In this document: piece by piece, positions 24,105 through 32,777 of the stretch
Layout of the letters: each line of letters begins with the position of its first letter
Numbering within the stretch: the first letter of the stretch is position 1
From: Chloroflexota bacterium
GTDB lineage: Bacteria; Chloroflexota; Dehalococcoidia; Lucifugimonadales; UBA3495
Reading direction: 5' to 3'
Assembly: GCA_009840165.1 (NCBI GenBank)
Contig: VXOG01000084.1
Span: 1 to 53,759 of the forward strand
Length of the DNA stretch: 53,759 bases
The notes under the pieces: model-generated
The model's input: the letters and a program-made list of their open reading frames with translations, nothing else
Told to the model about the DNA's origin: nothing
The model's database searches: none
Translations under genes and position numbers: made by a program

Positions 24105-25202
24105 ATGCAGTTCGGAATCTTCACCATTGTCCCCTACCATGAAGACTTCACGCCGCCCCAGGCCCTCAACGACGCTCTGGAGCAGATCGCCTTCGCCGAC
24201 GAAGCCGGCCTCGATGAGGCGTGGCTGGGCGAGCACCGCTTCTCCCGCCACGGCCTGCTCTCCGGCATCTGGTCGTTCCTCGGCGCAGTAGCGGGACGCA
24301 CCAGGAACATCCGCATCGGCACCGCCGTCATCGTCCTGCCCCTGCACAATCCCGTCCTGGTCGCCGAGGAAGTGGCCATGCTGGACGTCATCAGCAACGG
24401 ACGCATCAACTTCGGCATCGGCGCCGGCTACCAGCAGCAGGAGTTCGACGGCGTCGGCATCGACATTGACACCAGCCGCGAGCGGTTCCAGGAAGCTGTC
24501 GATGTCATCATCAAAGCCTGGACCGAGGAACGGCTCACCTTCCACGGCAAGTACACCAACGTCGATGACCTCTGGGTGCTCCCCAAGCCCGTGCAAAAGC
24601 CCTATCCGCCCCTGTTCCAGGCCGTCAGCACCAGCCCGGCCAGCATCGACTTCGCCGCCAGCCGCCAGATCCAGGTCATCACCGGCGGCCCCACCGACAT
24701 CCTCGGCCAGGCGCCCCAGGTGATTCAACGGTGGCGCGACAAGATGGACGAATACGGCTACCCGCACGCTCATCTCGACCCGCCCATGTCCAAGTCCATC
24801 TACGTCGCCCCCACCATGGAAGAAGCCGAGCGTGACCCTATCGGACTGGAAGATTTCTCATCCCGCGTGCTTCGCTCCGCCGGCTCCAACGGCGCGCCCA
24901 TTGGTATGCCCATGGACCGCAACGGCAACATCGCCAAGGGCTACGAACACTGGGCCAACCGCCAGCAGGATCGCGAACGCCGCGACGACCTCGGACACGC
25001 CGGCCTGCCGCCGCTTCGCGGCACCCCCGAGGTAGTGGCCGAACGGCTCAAGCAAGTGCAGGACGCTGGCATCAACCACGTCTTCGGCAACTTCGGCTTC
25101 GCCGGCCTCCCCCACAGCAAGGTAATGCGCTCCATCGAACTCTTCGCCACCCAGGTCATGCCCCACTTCCAGGACGTCCCCGTAGCCACCCCCGCCGACT
25201 GA
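24105..25202 (+). CDS. LLM-class flavin-dependent oxidoreductase
   Basis: The 365-residue luciferase-like monooxygenase has a TIM-barrel fold: it starts MQFGIFTIVPYHED, then LDEAWLGEHRF, RIGTAVIVLPLHNPV and NGRINFGIGAGYQQ. AGGAGG (24094-24099) precedes the ATG. Such enzymes use reduced FMN or F420 to oxygenate aldehydes, sulfonates, cyclic ketones or other substrates. It does not appear to belong to the transporter operon (116-base gap). Substrate unknown. Confidence 0.9.
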   Translation: MQFGIFTIVPYHEDFTPPQALNDALEQIAFADEAGLDEAWLGEHRFSRHGLLSGIWSFLGAVAGRTRNIRIGTAVIVLPLHNPVLVAEEVAMLDVISNGRINFGIGAGYQQQEFDGVGIDIDTSRERFQEAVDVIIKAWTEERLTFHGKYTNVDDLWVLPKPVQKPYPPLFQAVSTSPASIDFAASRQIQVITGGPTDILGQAPQVIQRWRDKMDEYGYPHAHLDPPMSKSIYVAPTMEEAERDPIGLEDFSSRVLRSAGSNGAPIGMPMDRNGNIAKGYEHWANRQQDRERRDDLGHAGLPPLRGTPEVVAERLKQVQDAGINHVFGNFGFAGLPHSKVMRSIELFATQVMPHFQDVPVATPAD

Positions 25203-25227
25203 CCGCGCGTCCCCTTTCCCAGACATA

Positions 25228-25249
25228 GGGGCGGGTTAGAAACCGCCCC
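25228..25249. repeat. Family D-like palindrome, possible terminator
   Basis: GGGGCGG (25228-25234) and CCGCCCC (25243-25249) flank an eight-base loop, preceded by TA. It resembles the TAGGGGCG palindromes found elsewhere and lies just after the LLM gene, so it may also act as its terminator. Confidence 0.6.
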
Positions 25250-25289
25250 GTTCTCGCTCCCTCTCGCCCAATCCCGCTGATCCTAAAAT

Positions 25290-25316
25290 AACGTCACCCC
25301 GTACTTGATACGGGGC
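25290..25316. repeat. Family A hairpin with CTTGA loop, solo copy
   Basis: AACGTCA is followed by CCCCGTA-CTTGA-TACGGGG. The same 26 bases recur inside another repeat at 37767-37792. Confidence 0.88.
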
Positions 25317-25935
25317 CTGCCCATCGATGTAAAAAATTTAACTGTCACCCGGTGACACCCCGCCCCTTGCCCCAACTCGCCCACACGTTCTATCCTACAT
25401 ACGTCAGGTTCCCCGCAACGTGCTCGAGAACCGCGCGGGGCCGCCGCATCGCATGCAGCGGCGTCTCACCAAACTACGGAAACATAGCGAGGTGTCAAAT
25501 AGGTTCGGGTCGCTCAACGGCCTGTCGGTTTCAAATAGCAGAATACGGTTCCCAAGGGGCCTAGGGTCGATTTATTACCCGACCAAGCTCCCGGAACCCG
25601 GCGGGTGTCACCACCGCCCCGTGCTGCGCTGCCCCGGTTTCATTAGCCGGCTGCCCGCAGGACACGGAAGTCTAGGACGCAAACTTTCTGCGCAAGCAAA
25701 AACAGTGTTGACCGTGCTCCGACAATCGATCCGAACCACAACCTGACGCCAAAATCAGCAGCCTATAGGAGGAACGCACCGGCATCAATAACCTAAACAG
25801 ACCGCAAAAACCCGACTCGGAACGCCGCGTTGAAACCGTAGGGTTAACGCCCGTTGCGTGCCGGCGTTTATACTATCCACGTACTGGCATCCGGTGGGTA
25901 TAACAATACCCGTCGTAGCCAAGCGAGGTGACAAC
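25317..25935. other. Long gap rich in hairpins, no recognised gene
   Basis: About 620 bases without a convincing reading frame; a 108-codon frame at 25420 has an implausible composition and no family. Several short dyads are visible: GTCACCcGGTGAC near 25343, CCGC/GCGG arms around 25441-25466, and CCGG-tttcattag-CCGG near 25633. This would fit a structured RNA or decayed DNA. No tRNA, RNase P, SRP or tmRNA core motif was found. Confidence 0.4.
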
Positions 25936-26277
25936 ATGACTGACTGGAGTACTTGCCCAGCTGTCGAAAGCGTGCCAGGCCGGCTCAGCGGAGCGTGGGT
26001 TTTCACCGGCACCAGAGTTCCGGTATCCGCCTTGTTCGGAAATCTTGCCGAAGGCTCCACCGTCAAGGAGTTCCTGGCCTGGTTTCCCGGAGTTACAGAG
26101 TCGCAGGTCCGAACTGTACTCGAGCACGAGGTAAAAGGCCTTGACGCTAAGGTGAAGATTGAAAATCCTGTTTATCCCCCTCATCCTGTTCATCCCGGTA
26201 AAAACACTCTCCCTGCCTTTGCAGCGGGTGAGCTTCGAGAAACGTCCCAACTTGACACGCCGGCCATTCCCGCATAA
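25936..26277 (+). CDS. DUF433-family protein with a repeat-derived tail
   Basis: Residues about 15-72 match DUF433 (VFTGTRVPVSALFGNLAEG, TVKEFLAWFPGVTESQVRTVL), a small helical DNA-binding-like family often paired with PIN or other toxins. The ATG at 25936 follows GAGGTG. After about residue 75 the frame runs through an interspersed repeat (26161-26203), so the last 35 or so residues are probably not original. No toxin partner follows. Confidence 0.75.
   Translation: MTDWSTCPAVESVPGRLSGAWVFTGTRVPVSALFGNLAEGSTVKEFLAWFPGVTESQVRTVLEHEVKGLDAKVKIENPVYPPHPVHPGKNTLPAFAAGELRETSQLDTPAIPA
26161..26203. repeat. Family E repeat (ATCCTGTTxATCCC type)
   Basis: Two copies of ATCCTGTT[T/C]ATCCC (26165 and 26183) in tandem, then GGTAAAA. 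A sister copy lies at 43955-43998. This copy is inside the 3' end of the DUF433 frame. Confidence 0.7.
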
Positions 26278-26373
26278 TCTTTGCGCCACAAAATCATCCG
26301 ATTCCGGTACATTTCCCGGCGTTCTCTGCGGGGATTTGTCGGCCCGCATTTTAGGATTAGATTGGGGGAAACC

Positions 26374-26784
26374 ATGGTCAAACAGGGTGTCGTGCCCGAC
26401 GATTTTAACAAACCTTTCTTCGACGCCGCCAACGAAGGCCGCCTGGTGGTGCAGTCTTGCACTGGCAGTGATCGCCTGTATTTCCCGCCCCGTCCCGCCA
26501 GTGAAATCTGCGGCGAGGGCGAGAGCGTCGTCTGGAAGGAAATGAGCGGGCGCGGCACCATCTACAACTACTGCGTGGTGTACGACTGCCCGGTGGCCTC
26601 CCTGAAAGAAGACCTCCCCTTCAACCTGGCCGTCATCATGCTGGACGAAGACCCCGGCATCCTGATGTACTCCCACCTGCCGGGCGTTCCGCCCGATGAG
26701 GTTCCCGTTGGCGCCGCCGTCCGCGTCATCTTTGAGGAGACCGCCAACGGCCAGAAGGTTCCCGAGTGGGTGCTGGTCGAATAG
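26374..26784 (+). CDS. DUF35 OB-fold protein with degenerate zinc ribbon
   Basis: The 136-residue DUF35 protein has the N-terminal helix (DDFNKPFFDAANEGRLVVQSC) and OB fold (SGRGTIYNYCVVYDCP). Only two of the four zinc-ribbon cysteines remain (QSC and SEIC), so this copy probably binds no zinc. ATG 26374 follows GGGGGAA. The thiolase-like gene comes 119 bases later, after a palindromic repeat. It is the likely acyl-CoA-binding partner of that protein, mirroring the pair at 367-1924 but in the opposite gene order. Confidence 0.87.
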   Translation: MVKQGVVPDDFNKPFFDAANEGRLVVQSCTGSDRLYFPPRPASEICGEGESVVWKEMSGRGTIYNYCVVYDCPVASLKEDLPFNLAVIMLDEDPGILMYSHLPGVPPDEVPVGAAVRVIFEETANGQKVPEWVLVE

Positions 26785-26841
26785 GCGTCCGCCCCGCCGG
26801 TCCGTCTGCCAATATCATCACCACCATTTCCACATTACCAC

Positions 26842-26868
26842 CGTCATTCCGGCGAAAGCCGGAATCCA
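26842..26868. repeat. Family A hairpin, solo
   Basis: GTCATTCCGGC, GAAA, GCCGGAATCCA. It lies between the DUF35 gene and the thiolase-like gene. Confidence 0.9.
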
Positions 26869-26903
26869 TGACCGCGCGAGTTGCAAGTCAATAGGAGTGA
26901 GAT

Positions 26904-28235
26904 ATGACCACTCAAATGGCGCCAGAATCAATGTACCGCTCCACCGAGGGCCAGGGTGTCTGGCCCCACCGCGGCAAGGTCGCCGCCGTCGGCATCGGCC
27001 ACTCCCCCACCGCTCGCCGCTGGGACGGCCGGGCCGAAACCTCCGTTGGCGCGCAGAGCATCATGGCCTGCCGTCAGGCCATCGCCGACGCCGGCGTTGA
27101 CCCCAGCCAGGTTGACGGCATCGTCCTCGTACCCGTAACCACCACCGGCGCCCACTGGGACGCCAACACCCCCGTTCCCCAGGACGTGGTCAACGCCTTC
27201 AATCCTACCGACGACCCGTTAGACGGCATCGGCCAGCTCAGCTCCGAGTGGCTCCTCAAGAATATGCCGGAGCTCACCAACGTCAAGTTCACCATGTACG
27301 CCCCCGGCTGCATGTCCGCCGCCATCGTCATCGCCGCCCAGGCGGTGGGCGACGGCCTCGCCAGCACCTGCCTCGTCCTCAAAGGCTGGCACAACCTGGA
27401 GGGTCGCTACAACCACGGCGGCATCAGCGCGGCCAACGAGGTTCCCGGCTCCTTCGCCCTCAGCCCCGGCCGCACCTTGTGGGGCGCGCCCGGCTGCTAC
27501 GGCACCGCCCTTCAGTTCGCCCAGTACTGCACCAAGTACGGCAAGCACCACGACATGATGGCCCCCTTCATGGAGAACTCTCGCCGCAACGGGCTGCTCT
27601 TCCCCGAAGGCTACTGGGCCCAGCATCGCCCCGAGCAGCTGCCGCCCGAGGACTACCTGTCCTCCCGCTGGATTGCCAAGCCGGCCAACCTGTTCGACAA
27701 CGACATCCCCATCATGGCCTCGGCGGCCTACCTGTTCACCACCGCCGAGAAGGCCCAGGACATGGCCCAGAAGCCGGTCTATATCCTCGGCCACGCCTCC
27801 AGCCGCGGAACCCCCCGCAGCATCACGCCTACGCTGGAAGAAGTCGAAGCTGAGACCGACTCCACCGGGCGCAAGATCTATGAGAGCGCCGGCATCAGTG
27901 CCGACGACCTTTCCTTCGAGAACATGTACGACGGCTTCGCCCAGTTCCACCAGTTCCACATCGAGGGGCTGCGCTACCGTGGGATGCAGCGGGGCGACGC
28001 GCTGGACTTCTACCAGACCAACATCAGCATCGAGGGCCCGAACCCCGTCCTGCCCAGCGGCGGCAACATCGGCAGTGGCCGCAGCCGCTTCTGGATGCAC
28101 ACCGACTGCATCCAGCAGATCCAGGGTCGCGCCGGCGCCCGCGCCGTAACCGGCGTCAAGCCCGAAGTCGCCGTATCCGGCGGCCCCATGCCCCTGGGCG
28201 GCAACTTCACCGTCTGGAGCGCCACCCCCGACTAA
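26904..28235 (+). CDS. Thiolase-like acyl-CoA enzyme, second copy
   Basis: The 443-residue protein has the non-canonical thiolase fold: KVAAVGIGHSPTARR, a cysteine in MYAPGCMSAAIVIAAQAVGD, and a C-terminal LPSGGNIGSGRSRFWMHTD in the position of the usual 'N-GG' His loop. It is only distantly similar to the first copy at 367-1503 and is longer. It probably acts with the DUF35 protein upstream as a thiolase or retro-aldolase of a CoA-thioester breakdown pathway. ATG 26904 follows AGGAGTGAG. Confidence 0.87.
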   Translation: MTTQMAPESMYRSTEGQGVWPHRGKVAAVGIGHSPTARRWDGRAETSVGAQSIMACRQAIADAGVDPSQVDGIVLVPVTTTGAHWDANTPVPQDVVNAFNPTDDPLDGIGQLSSEWLLKNMPELTNVKFTMYAPGCMSAAIVIAAQAVGDGLASTCLVLKGWHNLEGRYNHGGISAANEVPGSFALSPGRTLWGAPGCYGTALQFAQYCTKYGKHHDMMAPFMENSRRNGLLFPEGYWAQHRPEQLPPEDYLSSRWIAKPANLFDNDIPIMASAAYLFTTAEKAQDMAQKPVYILGHASSRGTPRSITPTLEEVEAETDSTGRKIYESAGISADDLSFENMYDGFAQFHQFHIEGLRYRGMQRGDALDFYQTNISIEGPNPVLPSGGNIGSGRSRFWMHTDCIQQIQGRAGARAVTGVKPEVAVSGGPMPLGGNFTVWSATPD

Positions 28236-28272
28236 CCATCCCGACCCATAATCGTCATTTCCCCACCACCAC

Positions 28273-28340
28273 CGTCATTCCGGCGAAAGCCGGAATCCAG
28301 AACCCCTCTCCCCTCGTGGGAGAGGGCTGGGGTGAGGGGG
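28273..28340. repeat. Family A hairpin joined to a family C repeat
   Basis: A family A hairpin (28273-28300, ATTCCGGC-GAAA-GCCGGAAT) is directly followed by family C (28303-28340: CCCCTCTCCCCTCGTGGG, then AGAGGGCTGGGGTGAGGGGG), whose CCCTC arms pair with GAGGG. Confidence 0.88.
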
Positions 28341-28418
28341 ACACGATACCAACAAACTCCGGGCGTCCCACGGGGCGCCCGCAATTCGGAACCGACCAAC
28401 CGCAACCGAGGCAAAAGC

Positions 28419-28772
28419 ATGGCAATTCTAATCAGCTTCGACATTGACGGCACGCTGGAGGTGGGAGACCCGCCCGGCCCCCTGACCATGGACATGGTTC
28501 GCATCGTCCAGGAAAAGGGATTCCTCATCGGCAGTTGCTCCGACCGCCCGCCCACCAGCCAGCGCTCCCTTTGGGAAGAATACGACATCCATGTGGACTT
28601 TACCGTCGCCAAGCACCTGCTGGCCGGCGTCAAGTCCGATTTCGAAGCTGACGCCTACTACCACATCGGCGACCGCGAGGACTTGGACCGCCAGATGGCC
28701 TTGCGCGTCGGGTTCGATTTCCTGTGGCCGGATGAGGCAGCGGAGAAGTCCTGGTTCGAGCCCGACGCCTGA
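28419..28772 (+). CDS. Small HAD-like phosphohydrolase
   Basis: The 117-residue protein has HAD motif I ISFDIDGTLE (nucleophile Asp and acid/base Asp near residues 7-9), motif II LIGSCSDRP and motif IV HIGDREDLD. At this length it has no cap domain, like small phosphatases or kinase-interacting HADs. The ATG at 28419 is chosen because the HAD core starts at once. Substrate unknown. Confidence 0.75.
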   Translation: MAILISFDIDGTLEVGDPPGPLTMDMVRIVQEKGFLIGSCSDRPPTSQRSLWEEYDIHVDFTVAKHLLAGVKSDFEADAYYHIGDREDLDRQMALRVGFDFLWPDEAAEKSWFEPDA

Positions 28773-28837
28773 ATCCACAACGCGAAAGCCGGCAGGGACG
28801 GGCGCAAGACCCGCCCGACTCCAAAATCCCGAAACCC

Positions 28838-28865
28838 GTAGGGGCGAATAATTATTCGCCCCTAC
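28838..28865. repeat. Family D perfect palindrome
   Basis: GTAGGGGCGAATAA is followed directly by its exact reverse complement, giving a 28-bp perfect palindrome just beyond the 3' end of the aminopeptidase gene. Confidence 0.9.
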
Positions 28866-28875
28866 ACGCATCTCG

Positions 28876-30228
28876 TTAGACTGTTGCCAGCGACCCCATC
28901 GGATCCCACGGCGGCAGCACGATGGGTTCCAGGTCCAGCGCCCGCTGCAACTCCTCGGGCAGGTAGCTCTTCGGCGCGGCGATCTCAAACATGTACTCGG
29001 CGAACCAAGAATCGTTCATCAGGAAGAAACCCTTGTCGCCCACCTTGTCGTCCCAGCTGTTCTCCACCCGCCACCGACGCGGCTTCCCCTCCACCACGTC
29101 CACGCCGGTGAACAGCATGGCGTGGGTCATCGCCGTCTGGTGGTACTCCAGCCGTTCCGCCTTGTCCATCTCGAAATCGGCGTTATAGACGCTGGCATAG
29201 TCGAACAGCTCGGCGTCCCACAGCCCCTTGTCCCGGTGCATCTGCTTGCCGGTGTCGCAGCCCATCCACACGGGCTTGCCGTCCTGTAGCATCCGCATGG
29301 CGATGTCCTTCATCAGCTCGATGTCCACGTTCAGGTAGGTGATGCGCGTGCCGTCCACCACGTTGCCCAGGTACTGCACCGTGTAGGTCCGCCCCGGCGG
29401 GCTGGATTCGCGCGGATCATGCACCAGGCAAACGAACTCCTCCATGGGCGTGGCAATGTACTTCTCCGCGAACTCCAGCGGCGTCATCGTGCCGTCCCTG
29501 CGGAACTCGCCGTCCTTGTCCTTCCACTGCCAATCGAATTCGGCCGGCGGGTTGCCCAGGTGGATGCACAGGATCTGGTAGATCGCCTGCAACGCCTCCT
29601 GCTTGGCGTCGCGCATGGCGTCAAGGCCCGCCTCGTCGGAGTACAGGCGGCGGATGTTCCGCGCGCCCTGCCTCACTTGGTAATTGAGGCCCCCATTCAT
29701 CCGCATCGAGTTGCCCGAGCTTTCCGTCTCCGGCATCACGGTCTTGGGGACGACGCCGTGCTTGCGTATCAGGCTCACGAACATGTCCCACTGGCCGCCG
29801 TCGCCCAGCGGCTGGTTCAGCAGCCAGGCCACCACCCGGTCGTCGATGGGCCGGTCGGCGGTCTCGATGACGGCCTCCAGGATGTAGTTGGCCCGCTCCA
29901 TCTTGTCCCAGAACATCACGTAGCTCTGGCTGAACTCAAACTCCTTCACGTTCAGCAGGTTGCGCGTCTCCGACCGGAACAGGTTGAGCCCGGCGAACAT
30001 CCAGCAGCGCCCCGAACGGGCCTGGTTGGTAACGCTCCAGTCGTCCAGCACCGTGGAAAACGAGTTGGTCGCCTGCGCCACGATGTTACGGTTCAGCGCA
30101 ACGTCGTTCACGTCGTGCTGCGTCACCACGTTCTGCATCAACTGGTGAGCCGGCTGCGCCTCGTAAGCCTCCTGGAAATTGGACAGGGTCGCGCCGTCAA
30201 GGGCGCCGGGATTGGTTTGGGTTGTCAT
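28876..30228 (-). CDS. Aminopeptidase C (bleomycin hydrolase family C1B)
   Basis: The 450-residue cysteine peptidase has the C1B triad: Cys in ARSGRCWMFAGLNLFR, His in MTHAMLFTGVDVVEG and Asn in VENSWDDKVGDKGFF, plus the oxyanion Gln in the N-terminal region. I choose the ATG at 30228, with AAGGAG nine bases upstream. Family members are cytosolic hexamers that trim amino acids from peptide N-termini. It stands alone between palindromic repeats. Confidence 0.92.
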   Translation of the reverse strand: MTTQTNPGALDGATLSNFQEAYEAQPAHQLMQNVVTQHDVNDVALNRNIVAQATNSFSTVLDDWSVTNQARSGRCWMFAGLNLFRSETRNLLNVKEFEFSQSYVMFWDKMERANYILEAVIETADRPIDDRVVAWLLNQPLGDGGQWDMFVSLIRKHGVVPKTVMPETESSGNSMRMNGGLNYQVRQGARNIRRLYSDEAGLDAMRDAKQEALQAIYQILCIHLGNPPAEFDWQWKDKDGEFRRDGTMTPLEFAEKYIATPMEEFVCLVHDPRESSPPGRTYTVQYLGNVVDGTRITYLNVDIELMKDIAMRMLQDGKPVWMGCDTGKQMHRDKGLWDAELFDYASVYNADFEMDKAERLEYHQTAMTHAMLFTGVDVVEGKPRRWRVENSWDDKVGDKGFFLMNDSWFAEYMFEIAAPKSYLPEELQRALDLEPIVLPPWDPMGSLATV

Positions 30229-30339
30229 ACTCTGTGTCTCCTTGCCTAGAGGTATCAATGGCCGTCGGCCAAAGCCTGACATTCTAAAGCCGCCTCAGGC
30301 GGATGGCAATCTCGTCGGGTCGCAACCGGTCCCATTCGG

Positions 30340-31503
30340 TTATTGTCGGCGCCGCGAGCAATCCGCTCCCGCCGGCATTAACCTCCCAACCTCTTCCGTG
30401 ATTTCCGCCACCGCCCGGTCAACCTCGACCGCCGTGGTGAATCGCCCCACGGTCAGCCGCAGCGTGCCCATGGCGTACTCCGTCGGCACGCCCATCGCCT
30501 GCAAAACGTGTGACACCTCCACCTGGTCGCTGTGGCACGCCGCACCTGCCGACGCCGCCACCGTGGGCAGACTCGCCAGCACCCGGTCGGCCTCCACGCC
30601 GCGAAACGCGATGCTGCATGTGTTGGGCAGTCGCCGTTCGGGATGGCCGTTGACCCTCGCGTCATGCCCCGATTCCAGCAGCCCTTGTTCCAGACGGTCT
30701 CGCATGGCCCGCATGTGGGACGCATACTCGGCAAGGTTCTCCTCGATCAGTTCACAAGCCTTGCCCAAGCCGGCCATCTCGATGACGTTCTCCGTGCCGG
30801 CGCGCCGGTTCTGCTCATGGTTCGCGCCGTACATCAATTTTGCCAGCTCAACACCCGGCCGGATGTACAGCGCGCCGATGCCCTTGGGCGCGTACAGCTT
30901 GTGCCCCGCTACTGATAGCAGGTCAACGCCCAGCTCATCCACCTTCACCGGAATCTTGCCGATGGACTGGGCACAGTCGCTATGCACCAATACGCCACGC
31001 CGGTGCGCGATCTCCGCAATCTCCGCGATGGGCAGGATCGTCCCCACCTCATTGTTCGCGTGCATGATCGTCACCAGCAGCGTCTCCGGCGTGATCGCTT
31101 CCTCAACCTGCTGCGGGTCCACCATGCCGTACTCGTCAACCGGCAGGTAGGTGGTGCGAATCCCGTACTTTTCCAGGTAGCGGCACACTTCGGTAACTGC
31201 CGGATGCTCCACCGCCGTCGTGATGATGTGGTCGCCCTTCTCGCGGTACGCGCTGACCACGCCCCGGATGGCGTGGTTGTTGGCCTCGGTGCCGCCGCTG
31301 GTGAATATCAGGTCATCCACGGCGCACCCCAGCATACTCGCCACCTGCCCCCGCGCCACGTCAACACCCTCTCGCGCCGCTACGCCAAACGAATGCCCGC
31401 TGGACGGGTTTCCGAATAGCCCATGCACAAACGGCAGCATAGCCTCGGCGACCTGCGGGTCAATGGGCGTCGTCGCGTTGTAGTCCAGGTAAAAATCGGT
31501 CAT
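30340..31503 (-). CDS. Cysteine desulfurase (NifS/IscS family)
   Basis: The 387-residue PLP enzyme begins MTDFYLDYNATTPIDPQVAE. It has HANNEVGTI, the PLP lysine in LSVAGHKLYAPKG and the active-site cysteine in ASAGAACHSDQVEVSHVL. It takes sulfur from cysteine for Fe-S cluster or thionucleoside synthesis. No iscU or sufE partner is adjacent, so its acceptor is unclear. Confidence 0.92.
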   Translation of the reverse strand: MTDFYLDYNATTPIDPQVAEAMLPFVHGLFGNPSSGHSFGVAAREGVDVARGQVASMLGCAVDDLIFTSGGTEANNHAIRGVVSAYREKGDHIITTAVEHPAVTEVCRYLEKYGIRTTYLPVDEYGMVDPQQVEEAITPETLLVTIMHANNEVGTILPIAEIAEIAHRRGVLVHSDCAQSIGKIPVKVDELGVDLLSVAGHKLYAPKGIGALYIRPGVELAKLMYGANHEQNRRAGTENVIEMAGLGKACELIEENLAEYASHMRAMRDRLEQGLLESGHDARVNGHPERRLPNTCSIAFRGVEADRVLASLPTVAASAGAACHSDQVEVSHVLQAMGVPTEYAMGTLRLTVGRFTTAVEVDRAVAEITEEVGRLMPAGADCSRRRQ

Positions 31504-31829
31504 ATCAGGCTCAATCTAAGCGGTGATGGCAAGGAGAGATAACGTCAATAATGTCCCCTCTCCCTCTCCCATCAAGGGAGAGGGCCAGGGTGAGGGTGAA
31601 TTTTCTATTAAATGCTCAACGTGCAACGCTTGAAGCAATAGATTGGATGCGTGTCGTCTCGCTGCATTATAGCCCATTCGCCAGACGCCTACTGTTGCTG
31701 TCATTGCGAGCGCAGCGTGGCAATCTCGTCGTGGTTCAGTCCGCTCATAGTGATCCTGCCGAACCTGCACCCCGTAGGGGCGAGGCATGCCTCGCCCCTA
31801 CGCCCCGTGCCGTTGCCATTGTGCCCTTG
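31504..31829. repeat. Gap holding three repeat families (C, B and D)
   Basis: The 326-base gap between two minus-strand genes contains a family C copy (31554-31598), a short family B copy (31700-31729, GTCATTGCGAG, CGCAGCG, TGGCAATCTCG) and a family D perfect palindrome (31774-31801, GTAGGGGCGAGGCA plus its reverse complement). No gene was found. Confidence 0.88.
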
Positions 31830-32660
31830 TCACTTCTCCTTACCCCCATCGTCATCGCCATCCTCCAACCGCTTCTCCAGCCTTTCCAGCGTGGCGCGCG
31901 CCGCCCGAATCTCCTGCATCAGTTGTTCTCGCGACACCGGCCCCTCAATCTCCGGCGGGCGTTCCCGCTTGGCGTCGTCCAGGCTGTTGATGATGATGGC
32001 GATGAACATGTTAATCACCACGAACGTGCCCACCACCACAAAACTGACGAAGTAGATCCACGCCCACGGGTAATGCCGCATCGCCGTGTCCATCACGTTT
32101 GTCCAGTTGTCCAACGTGATGATGTTGAACAGCGTCAGTACCGACAGCCCCAGGTTGCCCCAGCGCGCCGGGTCAATCTGGTGGAACAGGTGGTACCCCA
32201 TGATGGCGTAGATGTACACCACGATGCTCATCAGCATGATCACGTGGCCCACGCTGGGGATGGCGCGCACCAGCGCCGCCACGATCAGCCGCAGGTCGCG
32301 TATCGCCGAAATCAGCCGCACCACCCGCAGCAGCCGCGCCAGCCGCGCGATCATGGCGAACTGCCCCGTCGCCGGCACCAGCGCGAACACAATCACCAGG
32401 AAGTCGAATATGTTCCAGCCGTCCCGGAAGTACCGCCACGAACGCGGCCACCGCGCCAGCATCTTCAGCGCCGCCTCGACGATGAACACCCACAGCGCAA
32501 CCTCGTTGCCCATCCGCAGCCACTCGCCGTAAAGCCGGTCAACGGTGCCGGAAGTCTCCAGGCCCAGGATGATGCCGTTCACAATTATGACGGCGATGAT
32601 GAAGTATTCGAACCAGGCGGAGTTGGTAAGTCGTGAGGCGATATCTACAAGGCGGTGCAT
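31830..32660 (-). CDS. Single-domain voltage-gated cation channel (BacNav-like)
   Basis: The 276-residue protein has six membrane helices. S4 (about residues 104-124) carries arginines every third position (ARLARLLRVVRLISAIRDLR). The pore loop has the filter TLDNWTNV (residues 182-189), where bacterial sodium channels read TLESW. S6 is followed by a basic linker and a C-terminal coiled coil (about 243-267), as in tetrameric BacNav channels. Ion selectivity with Asp in place of the filter Glu cannot be told from the sequence. It would sit in the cytoplasmic membrane as a homotetramer. Confidence 0.88.
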   Translation of the reverse strand: MHRLVDIASRLTNSAWFEYFIIAVIIVNGIILGLETSGTVDRLYGEWLRMGNEVALWVFIVEAALKMLARWPRSWRYFRDGWNIFDFLVIVFALVPATGQFAMIARLARLLRVVRLISAIRDLRLIVAALVRAIPSVGHVIMLMSIVVYIYAIMGYHLFHQIDPARWGNLGLSVLTLFNIITLDNWTNVMDTAMRHYPWAWIYFVSFVVVGTFVVINMFIAIIINSLDDAKRERPPEIEGPVSREQLMQEIRAARATLERLEKRLEDGDDDGGKEK

Positions 32661-32697
32661 ATCGAAAGGCGGGCAAGTTCTACGTATTCTAAGTTTT

Positions 32698-32770
32698 TTA
32701 GGGGCGAATAATCATTCGCCCCTAATCTTGTCCCCTCTCCCTTGATGGGAGCGGGCTGGGGTGAGGGTGG
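32698..32770. repeat. Family D near-palindrome followed by family C
   Basis: TTAGGGGCGAATAATCATTCGCCCCTAA with one mismatch pair (32698-32725), then family C (32731-32770: CCCCTCTCCCTTGATGGGAG, GGGCTGGGGTGAGGG). Confidence 0.88.
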
Positions 32771-32777
32771 AAATTCC

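Noticed and set aside
25420..25746. 108-codon frame in the long gap
   Set aside because: It has no ribosome-binding site, no family, and a basic composition typical of random high-G+C sequence.
25400..25760. tmRNA or other housekeeping RNA in the gap (GGACGCAAAC resembles a tag start)
   Set aside because: The encoded tag would not end in ALAA, and no tRNA-like acceptor or T-loop sequence is present.
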